A stretch of DNA of 57,564 bases from Magnetococcales bacterium (GTDB lineage Bacteria; Pseudomonadota; Magnetococcia; Magnetococcales; UBA8363). The DNA lies in NCBI GenBank assembly GCA_015232865.1, contig JADFYU010000014.1, forward strand, positions 1-57,564. Direction: 5' to 3'. The translations under genes were made by a program, and so were the position numbers. This document shows, one piece after another, positions 46,360 to 55,190 of the stretch. The notes beneath the pieces were generated by a model. It ran no database searches and was not told the origin of the DNA. It saw only the letters and a program-made list of their open reading frames with translations. Position 1 is the stretch's first letter. Every line of letters starts with the position of its first letter.

Positions 46360-46418
46360 GATTCACCAGGCAAACCAATGTTTTGCACCAGCTACACACG
46401 TTCAACTGCCGAATTTGG
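46360..46418 (+). repeat. 60-bp dispersed leader repeat, copy B
   Basis: The second copy of the GATTCACCAGGCAAACC repeat, about 80% identical to copy A at 41455. It ends 22 bp before the msrA start codon, almost the same spacing as at the aminotransferase gene. Confidence 0.8.
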
Positions 46419-46440
46419 ATAAACGGAGGAGTGCATTCGG

Positions 46441-47211
46441 ATGTTCAGTGGATCTAAAAACCGTATGATCGACCCAAAACAGGCGTTGCCGGGTCGCAAG
46501 GAGGCTCTGTCCATTCCGGTGGCACATGCTGTCAACGGTCACCGGATTGTTGCGCCTTTCCCCGATCAGATGGCCTGTGCCTTGTTTGGTCTGGGCTGCT
46601 TTTGGGGGGCTGAGCGGCTCTTCTGGAAACAGCCTGGAGTCTATTCAACGGCAGTCGGCTATTCCGCAGGTTATACGCCCAACCCCACCTATGAGGAGGT
46701 CTGTACGGGGAAAACCGGTCACAACGAGGTGGTTTTGGTGGTTTTCGATCCCAAGCTGGTCACCTATGAGCAGCTTTTGCAACTGTTTTGGCAACAGCAC
46801 AATCCAACCCAGGGCATGCGTCAAGGCAACGATATGGGCACACAATATCGTTCTGGAATCTACACCTACTCCCCCACGCAACATTTGGCTGCCGAGTCGA
46901 GTCGAACCCGCTTTCAAGGGGCGTTGAAAGAACGGGGATTTGGTCAGATTACCACGGAGATTCAGCCGGTAGGACCGTTTTACTACGCGGAGTCCTATCA
47001 TCAACAATATCTGGCCAAAATCCCACAGGGCTATTGTGGTCTGGGTGGAACCGGTGTTTTATTGCCCGATGTTACGGATAAAAAAAATGCCAAGGGTGGG
47101 GTGGATTACCGGGTGCCGGACATGGTTCGTCTGATGTCCGGCCAATCCCTGGATGAGGTCATCATGGACCCGGCCAACCCCAACCTGATTGTGGATAAGG
47201 ATCGATTTTGA
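46441..47211 (+). CDS. msrA: peptide methionine (S)-S-oxide reductase
   Basis: A 256-residue protein. [14 protein letters not shown] contains the catalytic cysteine motif [46 protein letters not shown] and [13 protein letters not shown] are family blocks. The N-terminal ADLPGR-like extension is of the E. coli MsrA type, and about 45 extra residues follow the usual end. It repairs oxidised methionine using thioredoxin. The downstream unknown gene starts inside its stop codon region (TTGA overlap). Its leader shares a repeat with the aminotransferase gene. Confidence 0.95.
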   Translation: MFSGSKNRMIDPKQALPGRKEALSIPVAHAVNGHRIVAPFPDQMACALFGLGCFWGAERLFWKQPGVYSTAVGYSAGYTPNPTYEEVCTGKTGHNEVVLVVFDPKLVTYEQLLQLFWQQHNPTQGMRQGNDMGTQYRSGIYTYSPTQHLAAESSRTRFQGALKERGFGQITTEIQPVGPFYYAESYHQQYLAKIPQGYCGLGGTGVLLPDVTDKKNAKGGVDYRVPDMVRLMSGQSLDEVIMDPANPNLIVDKDRF

Positions 47212-47819
47212 ACCCATCCGCGCCTTTAACGAGAGTCGATCGGGTGACGGTACTGATTACCGATGATCAGCTCAACCCGGGCTGGTTGGATTCCATCAAA
47301 GATTTTTTTCCCAGCACGGTGGAGATTCAGCTTTTTTTTGTCTATACGGGGGTGCTGTTGGTCGCCTCGACCCAGATCGGTTCCGGTTTTAAAAAACGGC
47401 TGTTTTGCGGTTTTAGCCATCGCACCCTGCAGGGGCCGGAGCCGTTGCCGGGCATTGAATCGGGCGGTCTTCTGGATTTTGCACAGATGGTTGCCGAGAG
47501 TGAATTCATTCTATCGGTTCCCCACACGTTGGAGCCGGTCAAACGGACCTCTTCACGGCTAAAGGAGGTTGGCGTTTTATTGGATGCGGGTCTCCATCGC
47601 GGCGTAGAAGGGTTGCGGGTTGCCACCGGTCTGGCCGGTTGCAACCATCGACTGACGGTTTTTTTCCCTTTGAGCAGTTTTCCGTTTATCGGCGGCCTGC
47701 CCCGGGTGCCCCTGGAGGCCAAACCCTACCTGGAAGCCCTCATCGCCCTGAACGCCCGATTCACAGCCACTCCCGCCTTATTCAATTCGTTGGAATATGA
47801 CGTTTTGCTCCGGGTTTGA
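47208..47819 (+). CDS. hypothetical protein cotranslated with MsrA
   Basis: A 203-residue soluble protein starting at a TTG that overlaps the msrA stop (TTGA), so translational coupling is likely. [18 protein letters not shown] looks like a beta-alpha start of a Rossmann-like fold. [20 protein letters not shown] is the most hydrophobic part. No family was recognised. Coupling to msrA hints at oxidative or sulfur-related function, but this is inference. Its 3' end overlaps the convergent DUF4381 gene by 42 bp. Confidence 0.6.
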   Translation: MNPSAPLTRVDRVTVLITDDQLNPGWLDSIKDFFPSTVEIQLFFVYTGVLLVASTQIGSGFKKRLFCGFSHRTLQGPEPLPGIESGGLLDFAQMVAESEFILSVPHTLEPVKRTSSRLKEVGVLLDAGLHRGVEGLRVATGLAGCNHRLTVFFPLSSFPFIGGLPRVPLEAKPYLEALIALNARFTATPALFNSLEYDVLLRV

Positions 47820-48326
47820 GTCTGTTTTAAACCCGTAATCATAGGCTTCAATCCAGTTTTTGCACAGTTTCAGTAGTTTTTCCACGGTTTCAGGTTCGAT
47901 GGTTTTTTGATAGGGAGCGGTGATCAGGGAGCGGCCGGGGCCGGATTGGAAGGGGGTTGGTGACGAGGGTTGGTTGCCCCATTGGCTGTCTAAAAAGGCC
48001 AGCCATGCCTCCCCGGTCAGTCCGGCGACTTGGGCGCGGGGGTGGCTGGAGAGGGCGATGCGGCGCAACAGTTCCGACAGATCCTGACTGAGTTTTTGCG
48101 CCGCTTTTCGCTGCTGATAGGTCTGTTTGATCTGTTCAAGTCTGGCCAGGGATTCTCGTTTCAACGCCCCTTTTTTATACCAGTGACGACCGATGAGTAG
48201 GACAATAACCAGCAAAAGCAGCAGTCCGGCCAGATACCAATATCCGGGAGCTGGAGGCCACCAGGAAATCTCCGGCGGCAGATGGATGTCTCTCAAGGGT
48301 AGGGGGGGTGAGGGGGTCGGATTCAT
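47778..48326 (-). CDS. DUF4381 family membrane protein
   Basis: A 182-residue protein. LPLRDIHLPPEISWWPPAPG is the family's N-terminal signature, followed by one transmembrane helix (residues 28-46) and a basic helical tail with LSQDLSELLRRIALSSHPR and LTGEAWLAFLDSQWG. DUF4381 proteins accompany MoxR ATPases, DUF58 and von Willebrand A proteins. Here it is the third and last gene of the operon, 7 bp after the DUF58 gene. Confidence 0.85.
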   Translation of the reverse strand: MNPTPSPPLPLRDIHLPPEISWWPPAPGYWYLAGLLLLLVIVLLIGRHWYKKGALKRESLARLEQIKQTYQQRKAAQKLSQDLSELLRRIALSSHPRAQVAGLTGEAWLAFLDSQWGNQPSSPTPFQSGPGRSLITAPYQKTIEPETVEKLLKLCKNWIEAYDYGFKTDSNPEQNVIFQRIE

Positions 48327-48333
48327 GGGGCGA

Positions 48334-49311
48334 TCAGCTCACAAACAGGGTCTGTAGCGTTTTGACGGCGTGGTCTTGGGTGGAGATCGAGATAAAATCG
48401 CCGGCCAGCTTTCGACTGAGATTTTGGAGTTGCTCCTGGCGTTGGATAAACAGCTCTTCATAGTGAAGGCGGGTTTTTGGGTCGGAACTGTTCAACAGAA
48501 GTCGTCCCTCCTCCAGGCGAATGGGATAGAGACCCGGTATCGGTAGGCTCTTCTCCAGAGGATCGTGCAGGGCCAGGAGAATAATCTGGTTGTGGCGGGC
48601 CAGTTGTTTCAGATGAGCTTCTCCTGTGGCGTCCAAGTTTCTAAAATCACTGAGCAGGTAGAGTTGACTGCCGGGTTTGACCACTCGACGCAGGCGGGCC
48701 AGGGATTGACTTAAAGCCAGATGAGGGTCGGAAGGGGCTGAACCCTCCGCCAATAGCCGGTTCTTCGCCTGGGAACAGAGCATTTGAATCAGACGCAACA
48801 CGGCTTTATCTCCCGTTCTCGGTCGAATTTCCCGGTGGGACTGTTCCGAAAAAACCAAACCGCCGATGCGGTCATGGTTGAAACGGGCTACCCAGCTGAT
48901 CCAAGCCGCCATTCGTGCGGCCTGGACCGCCTTGAATCGACCACGGGTGGCAAAAAACATGGAACGGCGAAAATCAACCCAGACCAGAACCGACCGTTCC
49001 CGCTCTTCTTGAAAAAGTTTGGTGTAGGGTTTGCCGGTGCGGGCAGTCACCTGCCAGTCCATATGGCGAACGTCGTCTCCCGGTTGATAGAGGCGGCTTT
49101 CGGCAAAAGTCATGCCCCGCCCCAAAAAAGGCGAGAGATATTGACCGGACTGGGCGGAACGAATCCGGGTCGGTGTCAGGGAAAATCCGCGGGCTTCTCG
49201 GTGCAGGGCGATCAGTGGCTTGCGCAATACGTCAACCGGACTATCGGAGGAGTCGATGGAGGGCTGTCGGGCCTGTTTAAAGGGTCGGGCAAGGCGGCTG
49301 GAGATGTTCAT
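48334..49311 (-). CDS. DUF58 domain protein
   Basis: A 325-residue protein. SGQYLSPFLGRGMTFAESRLYQPGDDVRHMDW and ARTGKPYTKLFQEERERSV are the DUF58 core, and VLVWVDFRRSMFFA resembles the start of a VWA-type metal site. No transmembrane segment is obvious. The family works with MoxR in chaperone-like maturation of envelope or metal-dependent complexes. Its ATG overlaps the end of the moxR gene by 4 bp. Confidence 0.87.
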   Translation of the reverse strand: MNISSRLARPFKQARQPSIDSSDSPVDVLRKPLIALHREARGFSLTPTRIRSAQSGQYLSPFLGRGMTFAESRLYQPGDDVRHMDWQVTARTGKPYTKLFQEERERSVLVWVDFRRSMFFATRGRFKAVQAARMAAWISWVARFNHDRIGGLVFSEQSHREIRPRTGDKAVLRLIQMLCSQAKNRLLAEGSAPSDPHLALSQSLARLRRVVKPGSQLYLLSDFRNLDATGEAHLKQLARHNQIILLALHDPLEKSLPIPGLYPIRLEEGRLLLNSSDPKTRLHYEELFIQRQEQLQNLSRKLAGDFISISTQDHAVKTLQTLFVS

Positions 49312-50279
49312 GGCACTGGAATTCGAGCCAATAGTTGGCTGATGAAGCCGTCTGGCGTCAGTCCGTCGGCTTCGGCCTCGAAGGTCAGTAGAATCCGATG
49401 GCGTAAAACGTCATAGGCCAAATTTTGAATATCCTCCGGGGTGACATAATCCCGACCGGTCAACCATGCGTTGGCCCTGGCGCAACGATCCAGAGCGATG
49501 GTCGCCCTTGGGCTGGCTCCATATTGAAGAATGTTGGCATACTCCTCGCCCAGGCAGCGAGGGTCACGGGTGGCCATGATCAGTTGCAATAGATAGGTCT
49601 CCAGATTCTCGGCCATGTGCAGGGCGAGGATCTCCTGACGAGCAGAAAAAAGGGTTTCTTTGTCAAGTCGGGGGCCGGAGTTGACCGGCAGGCCGTTCGT
49701 TCCGGCTTTGGCTTCGTTTTGGACCAGGTGCAAGATAGCTCGTTCCGATTCGTAGCTGGGATAATCGATGCGGGTCAACATTAAAAATCGGTCGAGTTGT
49801 GCTTCGGGAAGGGGATGGGTACCCTCCTGTTCGATGGGGTTTTGGGTGGCCATGACCAGAAACAGGTCGGGGAGAGCGTAGGTGGTGGAACCGACGGTTA
49901 TCTGTCCCTCTCCCATGGCCTCCAACAGGGCAGACTGTACCTTGGCTGGGGCGCGGTTGATTTCGTCGGCCAGAATGAGATTGTGAAAAAGCGGCCCTTT
50001 TTGAAAATGAAAGGTGCCATCCTGGGGGCGGAAGACATCGGTTCCGGTCAGATCGGATGGTAACAGATCCGGCGTGAATTGAATCCGGTGAAAATCCCCG
50101 GAAACACCACTGCTCAACACCTTGATCGCCCGCGTCTTGGCCAGGCCCGGTGCTCCTTCCACCAAAAGATGACCATTGGCCAGCAGGGCGATCAGTAGTC
50201 GATTGATGAGGGTCTCCTGACCGATAATCTGGTTGCTGACCTGTTTAAATAACTGTTGGATCTCTTTGATAACGGACAT
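49308..50279 (-). CDS. MoxR-type AAA ATPase
   Basis: A 323-residue AAA+ protein. LLVEGAPGLAKTRAIK is Walker A, NLILADEINRAPAKVQSALLEAM is Walker B with the pre-sensor region, VMATQNPIEQEGTHPLPEAQLDRF is sensor 1 with the arginine finger, and GASPRATIAL is sensor 2. It is thought to act as a chaperone for VWA-domain partners. It leads a three-gene operon with DUF58 and DUF4381. The usual VWA/BatA-like genes do not follow. Confidence 0.9.
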   Translation of the reverse strand: MSVIKEIQQLFKQVSNQIIGQETLINRLLIALLANGHLLVEGAPGLAKTRAIKVLSSGVSGDFHRIQFTPDLLPSDLTGTDVFRPQDGTFHFQKGPLFHNLILADEINRAPAKVQSALLEAMGEGQITVGSTTYALPDLFLVMATQNPIEQEGTHPLPEAQLDRFLMLTRIDYPSYESERAILHLVQNEAKAGTNGLPVNSGPRLDKETLFSARQEILALHMAENLETYLLQLIMATRDPRCLGEEYANILQYGASPRATIALDRCARANAWLTGRDYVTPEDIQNLAYDVLRHRILLTFEAEADGLTPDGFISQLLARIPVP

Positions 50280-50439
50280 GGTGATTGGTCTGCTTGATAG
50301 GTTTGGGTAAAATGAAGAGTGGAAAACAGGAGCCGATTACCGGAAACTCCCGCTTCCATTTCGGATAGGAACAATTTTACTCCCTTTTATGTTCTCGCTC
50401 AATAAAAACGAGAAAAAAGTTCACGGTTTTTGAATTGGG

Positions 50440-50556
50440 TCATATCAGGGCAAGTAATTGTGAAATTTGATGAAATCCCTGATTAATGGATTGGTAAGCC
50501 TCTTCCAGTTGAGATGGTTGCTCAACGAGCTTTTTGGCTTCCTGTTCCCAACCCAT
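50440..50556 (-). other. 38-codon open frame of protein-like composition
   Basis: The frame MGWEQEAKKLVEQPSQLEEA and onward is amphipathic and Gln/Glu-rich, but no ribosome binding site precedes its ATG. It may be the tail of a lost gene upstream of moxR. Nothing else is visible in 50280-50693. Confidence 0.2.
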
Positions 50557-50693
50557 TGGTAGAGACAAAATTCAATCTTTTCGCTTGTTTTTAACTTTGG
50601 TTTCGTTAACAGATGGATTATTCGTTCCTACTATCCGGAGGCTGCCTGAACCGTTTTTCATAGCGTTGACACTTTGTTTGATTCCTAAAATCC

Positions 50694-51578
50694 TCAAAGT
50701 CCGAGAGCCGCCAAATCCAACCCGTTTGGACCTACTGGTGGGCACCAAAAGTAGCTGCCCGTTACGGGTTTCGTAAAACGAAAGAGCCCGTCAACAATGC
50801 CATCATCCTGACCGGTCATGCGCCGCAGTTGCGCCTCATAAGCATCCAGAGAATGGCCAAAGGCAATAAAAACCAGTCCCTCTCCCGACGCATCCGCCCA
50901 AGGCATGGATCGACGTACGACAAACGCTTCCGGTGAAAAACTCTCTTGGGCCGTGCGCTTGACGTGGGCGGACTCCGGGGCGTCACCGATCTCCTCGTTA
51001 TCCGCCAACCGGCGGCCAATGATGTGGTCCTGATCTTCCCTGGGGAAAGATTCAAAACGGGCAAGATCGTGCCGCCATTGCTGTATCGCCACGAAACTCG
51101 ACCCGTCCATTCCCGGGCCGGCACCTGACATGATGGCAGCGGCCCGCGCTTCATTGTCTTCCGGATTTTCCGTGCCGTCCTCGTAGCCGGTCAGATCGAG
51201 TCCCCGGTCGTATTTGAAAAGATCAACGCTACGCGACAGATGGAAATCGCCATTGATTTTGGAGATGAATGACCGGACATTATGAAGAATTTCTCCTCGA
51301 TCCTCCCCCCGTACCCAACACCACAAGTCTGACTGGGTGGAAGGAATGGAGCAGCCAAATCCCGTCATGGCGGGAAAAGGGCGCAAGCCAGGAACCTTTT
51401 GGCCCAAGCCCAAAACAAGGCCGGGACCAAGCCCGACCACATACCGGCCATCAAGAGGCATAGTCGTCAGGGAACGAAGCGCTTCCCGGGTATCTGCTCC
51501 AGGGATGGCGTCAAACTCCACAACCCGCCCATGGGCTGGGATCGGTTCGAGAATGCCGGACTGAAATAGAATGTTCAT
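50694..51578 (-). CDS. Dyp-type haem peroxidase
   Basis: A protein of 294 residues from an ATG with AAGGAG 7 nt upstream; a longer frame from 51659 has no such signal. GYEDGTENP is the GxxDG motif with the catalytic aspartate. AHVKRTAQE supplies the proximal haem histidine, and YFWCPP is near the C-terminus. No signal peptide, so it is cytoplasmic (YfeX-like). It reduces peroxides using dye-like donors. It follows the HD-GYP gene by 83 bp on the same strand and lies near OxyR and rubrerythrin, fitting a peroxide-stress role. Confidence 0.9.
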   Translation of the reverse strand: MNILFQSGILEPIPAHGRVVEFDAIPGADTREALRSLTTMPLDGRYVVGLGPGLVLGLGQKVPGLRPFPAMTGFGCSIPSTQSDLWCWVRGEDRGEILHNVRSFISKINGDFHLSRSVDLFKYDRGLDLTGYEDGTENPEDNEARAAAIMSGAGPGMDGSSFVAIQQWRHDLARFESFPREDQDHIIGRRLADNEEIGDAPESAHVKRTAQESFSPEAFVVRRSMPWADASGEGLVFIAFGHSLDAYEAQLRRMTGQDDGIVDGLFRFTKPVTGSYFWCPPVGPNGLDLAALGL

Positions 51579-51661
51579 GGTTGTTCTCCTTATCTGGCGG
51601 AAGGCGGTGTGTTTGTCCTTGCAGACCGGATGCTTTTCCGCAGGTTCAGTACGTTTCACTA

Positions 51662-52867
51662 TCAGGAAAAGGCCCGGTCTACCTCACCCACGATTTCCGC
51701 ATCCACCTCTCCGTTATCCCGAATTTTGCCGATGATCTCCATGGATCGGGCATGGCTCAGGGATTTACGGTATGGCCGCTCTTCCGTTAATGCCTGATAG
51801 ATATCCAGGACCGTCAGCAGACGGGCATTGAAGTCCAATTCCCCTTTGCCAAGTCCCAGTGGATAACCGCCTCCATCCAGTTTTTCATGATGGTTGGCGG
51901 CCCATTCGGTGATTTGTTCAAAGCCAGGAATCTGTTCCAGGCAGAGCCTGGTATAATAGGTATGAATGTTGACTGTGCCCCGTTCCTCATCGGTCAGTTT
52001 TCCCGGCTTGTCTAAAATGGCATTGGGTATGGCCAGTTTGCCAACGTCATGAAGACTGGCGGCAATACGCAACTTCAACCGTTCCTCATCATCCATGTTG
52101 AAATGATCTACCATATGACCGGCCTTCTCTTCAAGGCCGCTGGAGTGGGACAAGGTGAATCGGGATTTTGAGTCGATAATACGGCTGAAAACCCGTGAGA
52201 CCTCCAACACCTGTTCCCAGCTGATATCCGTGGTCATCTCCGGCATGGTCCGATCCAGTGCTGCCTGGATGAAAGGATCGCGCAGATCATACCAGAAGGC
52301 GGGACTTTGACTGACTTGACGGAAAACATCCACCAAATCGGCAGAGAAGACGCGGCCTCTCCTTTGGTTCACAAAGTCGTCAATTTTTACCCAGTTGGCG
52401 GGATCCGGCGTCTGAAATCGACACTTGAGATCGGTATAGTCGGCAAGCCCGATGATCTGCGCCATCAGTGGGATGGCGTCCCCTTGCAGACCGAAAAAAC
52501 CGGATCCGTCCCAATTTTCATGGTGATAGCTGATGACGCCGGACTCGGCGCATTGAAACGGAAATGCGGAGACGTTTCCCTCTCCGATGAGGCAGTGGGC
52601 AGGAAGATCCTCCACCTGATACAGGCGGTCGGTATCTCTGTCCGTATGGGTCAGCCTCTCCTCGGCCAAACCGTTATCGTGGAGGATGGCCAGAGCTGCA
52701 ATATCAAAGATTGCCTTGTCTGAAAACCCCATGGCGCTGGCCAAGCGCATGGAGACGTAGGCCACCCGTTTGCCATGATTGCTCGTCACCCCCAGCAGTT
52801 CGCTTTCGACGCAGTCGATGGCGAATGAGAGCCCCAGCAGATAACGATTGAGATTGAATTGCATCAT
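51662..52867 (-). CDS. tandem HD / HD-GYP domain phosphodiesterase-like protein
   Basis: A protein of 401 residues from ATG (a GTG lies 15 bp upstream). The first HD-like half has AILHDNGLAEE and YHHENWDGSGF. The second, complete HD-GYP half has ASLHDVGKLAIPN and NHHEKLDGGGYPLGLG, with the HD, HH and GYP residues intact. HD-GYP enzymes hydrolyse cyclic di-GMP. The first half lacks the GYP triplet and may be regulatory. No sensor or receiver domain is present. It may share a transcript with the downstream peroxidase. Confidence 0.85.
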   Translation of the reverse strand: MMQFNLNRYLLGLSFAIDCVESELLGVTSNHGKRVAYVSMRLASAMGFSDKAIFDIAALAILHDNGLAEERLTHTDRDTDRLYQVEDLPAHCLIGEGNVSAFPFQCAESGVISYHHENWDGSGFFGLQGDAIPLMAQIIGLADYTDLKCRFQTPDPANWVKIDDFVNQRRGRVFSADLVDVFRQVSQSPAFWYDLRDPFIQAALDRTMPEMTTDISWEQVLEVSRVFSRIIDSKSRFTLSHSSGLEEKAGHMVDHFNMDDEERLKLRIAASLHDVGKLAIPNAILDKPGKLTDEERGTVNIHTYYTRLCLEQIPGFEQITEWAANHHEKLDGGGYPLGLGKGELDFNARLLTVLDIYQALTEERPYRKSLSHARSMEIIGKIRDNGEVDAEIVGEVDRAFS

Positions 52868-52903
52868 GTGAGATCCAACCACCCTTCTTCATGGCGTTAT
52901 CGA

Positions 52904-52919
52904 CTATTGACACCAATAG
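52904..52919. promoter_or_regulatory. 16-bp palindrome upstream of the HD-GYP gene
   Basis: CTATTGACACCAATAG has perfect 6-bp arms around a 4-bp centre, 37 bp before the HD-GYP ATG. It is a candidate operator. The CTAT/ATAG tetrads recall OxyR half-sites, but the spacing does not match the OxyR consensus. Confidence 0.35.
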
Positions 52920-52992
52920 CGATCCGCCGTCTGTTAAACCTTATATGTTCCAAGCTGTTCCATCTTGCCACGATCTGCTCCGGTCCGCCACG

Positions 52993-53067
52993 GCCGCGCT
53001 TGTCGGAGCCACGGAAGTTCGATGCCGAAGCCCAGGTGGTGGAGACCAGTTCGGAGATGGACAGCAG
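52993..53067 (-). pseudogene. katG: catalase-peroxidase (katG) fragment
   Basis: On the minus strand, [18 protein letters not shown] followed by DKRG matches the conserved KatG block with the [22 protein letters not shown] signature. The match is lost on both sides: upstream the frame appears shifted, and downstream it runs into unrelated residues. Only about 25 codons of a ~720-residue enzyme remain, so it is a relic and not a gene. It lies between DUF3501 and the HD-GYP gene in the OxyR region. Confidence 0.75.
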
Positions 53068-53147
53068 CGCAGGATTGCTTCCCAACTCCAAGCGATGGAC
53101 AGCCATTGGGACTTTTGGCGATCCTCGCGCTGGCGTACTCATGGAAA

Positions 53148-53747
53148 TCAGGCCAAATCAGCCGCCAAGCTGGCGCGGTGATGGTCCGACAACGGGTTCT
53201 CCTGATGGCGATAGGCGTCATGGTCGATGCCCACGGATATGGCGGCTCCCGCCTTGGCCGCTGATGCCATATTGGCGTTCAACTCGAAACGGAGAAAGTG
53301 GACCGAGGAAGTTTTCTCCTCATTGTCCCGTTCCAGATCTTCGTCGGCGATGGCGAAGACCGGATCAAACCCCTCCACGCACACCCAGCAACGCTCCTCG
53401 ATGCCATGCATGCGGGCCAGTTCACGTCGACGCTCCTCCTCGTCGGGAAACTCGATCATGAAGGTGACCTTCCAGTTGGAGCCGTCGGGGATCAGCGGGT
53501 TGTAGACGTCCAGTTCATCCTGGATGCCCGCCGCCTCGAAAATACGTTCGGCCCGCAGCATCTCCTGCACCTGATACTGCATGGTGAAGCGGTCCTCAAA
53601 GTGGAAGGAGGCGTTGGGCCCCACCGGGATCACCCGCTCTTTCTTGTGGGCCATGACGCGCTTCCGGTATTCCGGACGCATCGCGGCGTATTGTTCCAGG
53701 GAGTAGAGATTGTCTCTGGTAAGTTTTTCCATGGTTGTCCTCAGCAT
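53148..53747 (-). CDS. DUF3501 family protein
   Basis: A 199-residue protein matching DUF3501: [40 protein letters not shown] and [20 protein letters not shown]. The family has no assigned reaction but regularly neighbours rubrerythrin and HdrD-like Fe-S proteins in peroxide-response loci, as here. GGAGG lies 8 nt before the ATG, 15 bp after the Fe-S protein stop, so the two share a transcript. Codon use favours C-ending codons more than in the genes left of 50000. Confidence 0.88.
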   Translation of the reverse strand: MLRTTMEKLTRDNLYSLEQYAAMRPEYRKRVMAHKKERVIPVGPNASFHFEDRFTMQYQVQEMLRAERIFEAAGIQDELDVYNPLIPDGSNWKVTFMIEFPDEEERRRELARMHGIEERCWVCVEGFDPVFAIADEDLERDNEEKTSSVHFLRFELNANMASAAKAGAAISVGIDHDAYRHQENPLSDHHRASLAADLA

Positions 53748-53762
53748 AACTCTTTCCTCCGG

Positions 53763-55109
53763 TCATATTCCATATGATTTTCGTACCAATGAGATCGGCG
53801 GCGTTGCCTGGCTGCCGTCCTTAAGGCCGTTCAAGGCGATGTGCCGTCCGGCCATGGGGCAGTCGCTTCCGTAGTGGTCGGCCTCAGCCCTCTTGACCTT
53901 GTCAATCACCGGTTTGGCGATCTTCATGGCGTGGTCGTGAAACTCCCTCTTCACCGCATAAGTGCCGTCGTGGCCCGAGCACCGTTCGATCACCTCCACA
54001 GTGGTATCCGGGATCAGTTGCAGCATATCCCGCGTCTTGAGACCGATATTCTGCACCCGCTGGTGACACGGGACATGGTAGGCCACCTTACCCAGACCGG
54101 TCTTGAAGTCGGTATTCAGCTTGCCGCCTTTATGGCGCAGCATCAGGTACTCGAACGGATCAAAGAACGCCTCGGCTACCTTCCTGACATCCGGGTCATC
54201 AGGGAATATGAGGGGCAGTTCCTGTTTGAACATGAGCACGCAGGAAGGTACGGGCGCGGTCAGGTCCCACCCCTCATCCACCAGCGCGGCCAGGACCGGA
54301 ATATTGGCCTCCTTGGCCTCCTGCACCGACTCAAGATCGCCCAACTCCAATTTGGGCATGCCGCAACAGCGCTCTTTCTCGACCAAACGCATGGGAATGC
54401 CGTTGTGCTCGAACACCGCCACCAGGTCCACGCCCAGTTCTGGCTGGTTGTTGTTGCCGTAGCAGGTGCCGAACAGGACAACCCGGCCTTTGGTCCCCTC
54501 GCAGGGTTCCACGGGCGTAGCGACGGGCTCATGGCCTTTTAACCGTTTATGAAGTTTGTTGGAGTGGAATGGCGGCAGGGCCACCTCCGGGTGAACTCCA
54601 AGAACCGCTTCTATTATTTTTCGGGTCGGTTTGAAATTGTTGGCGAAGTTGACTCCTGCCGACACCACCGGAATACCGGCGATGCTCCCCAACATGTCGG
54701 TGGAGGTGAGCAGCTTGTCGCGCATCTTGAAACCGCCCCGTTTGAAGCGGACCGCCTTGGCCCGGAGCATCAGGTGGGGGAAATCCAGATTCCAGTCGTG
54801 GGGCGGCACGTAGGGGCATTTGGTCATGTAACAGAGGTCGCACAGGTAGCAGTGGTCCACTACCTGGGGATAGAGGCTTTTTTTATCAACCCCTTCCAGT
54901 TCCCCATCCTCCGAATCATCGATGGCGTCCAACAGGGTGGGAAAGGCCTGGCACAAACTGAAGCAGCGGCGGCAGCCATGACAGATATCGAAAACCCGGT
55001 CCATCTCCTTTTCCAAGGAGGTTTCATCATAAAAATCGGGGTTGCGCCAATCCAGGGGATGCCTGGTGGGCTTTTCCAGGTTGCCTTCTTTTTTTACACC
55101 GTTGTCCAT
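53763..55109 (-). CDS. HdrD-like Fe-S protein (heterodisulfide reductase-related)
   Basis: A 448-residue protein with two N-terminal [4Fe-4S] motifs (CHGCRRCFSLC and CYLCDLCYMTKC) and two CCG-type domains. The first CCG is intact (ERCCGMPKLELGD); in the second it is CSGHDGTY. It probably passes electrons to rubrerythrin or DUF3501 in peroxide reduction. No membrane segment. It is the middle gene of the operon rubrerythrin - HdrD-like - DUF3501. A strong hairpin separates it from rubrerythrin. Confidence 0.88.
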   Translation of the reverse strand: MDNGVKKEGNLEKPTRHPLDWRNPDFYDETSLEKEMDRVFDICHGCRRCFSLCQAFPTLLDAIDDSEDGELEGVDKKSLYPQVVDHCYLCDLCYMTKCPYVPPHDWNLDFPHLMLRAKAVRFKRGGFKMRDKLLTSTDMLGSIAGIPVVSAGVNFANNFKPTRKIIEAVLGVHPEVALPPFHSNKLHKRLKGHEPVATPVEPCEGTKGRVVLFGTCYGNNNQPELGVDLVAVFEHNGIPMRLVEKERCCGMPKLELGDLESVQEAKEANIPVLAALVDEGWDLTAPVPSCVLMFKQELPLIFPDDPDVRKVAEAFFDPFEYLMLRHKGGKLNTDFKTGLGKVAYHVPCHQRVQNIGLKTRDMLQLIPDTTVEVIERCSGHDGTYAVKREFHDHAMKIAKPVIDKVKRAEADHYGSDCPMAGRHIALNGLKDGSQATPPISLVRKSYGI

Positions 55110-55150
55110 TGGCTCGCTCCCATAAAAAATGAATCAAAAAATCCGGTTGG

Positions 55151-55178
55151 TCCGGGGACGGAATTGTCCGTCCCCGGA
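55151..55178 (-). terminator. perfect 12-bp stem-loop between rubrerythrin and HdrD-like genes
   Basis: TCCGGGGACGGA and TCCGTCCCCGGA pair perfectly around a 4-nt loop, 12 bp after the rubrerythrin stop. A T-run comes only about 11 nt later on the minus strand. It probably acts as a partial terminator or an mRNA stabiliser, letting rubrerythrin be made in excess of the downstream proteins. Confidence 0.6.
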
Positions 55179-55190
55179 TTGGCGAAGAGG

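Noticed and set aside
52891..53777. Plus-strand frames across the katG relic and DUF3501 gene
   Set aside because: The minus-strand readings match known families, while the plus-strand translations are Arg/Pro/Ser-rich and unlike proteins.
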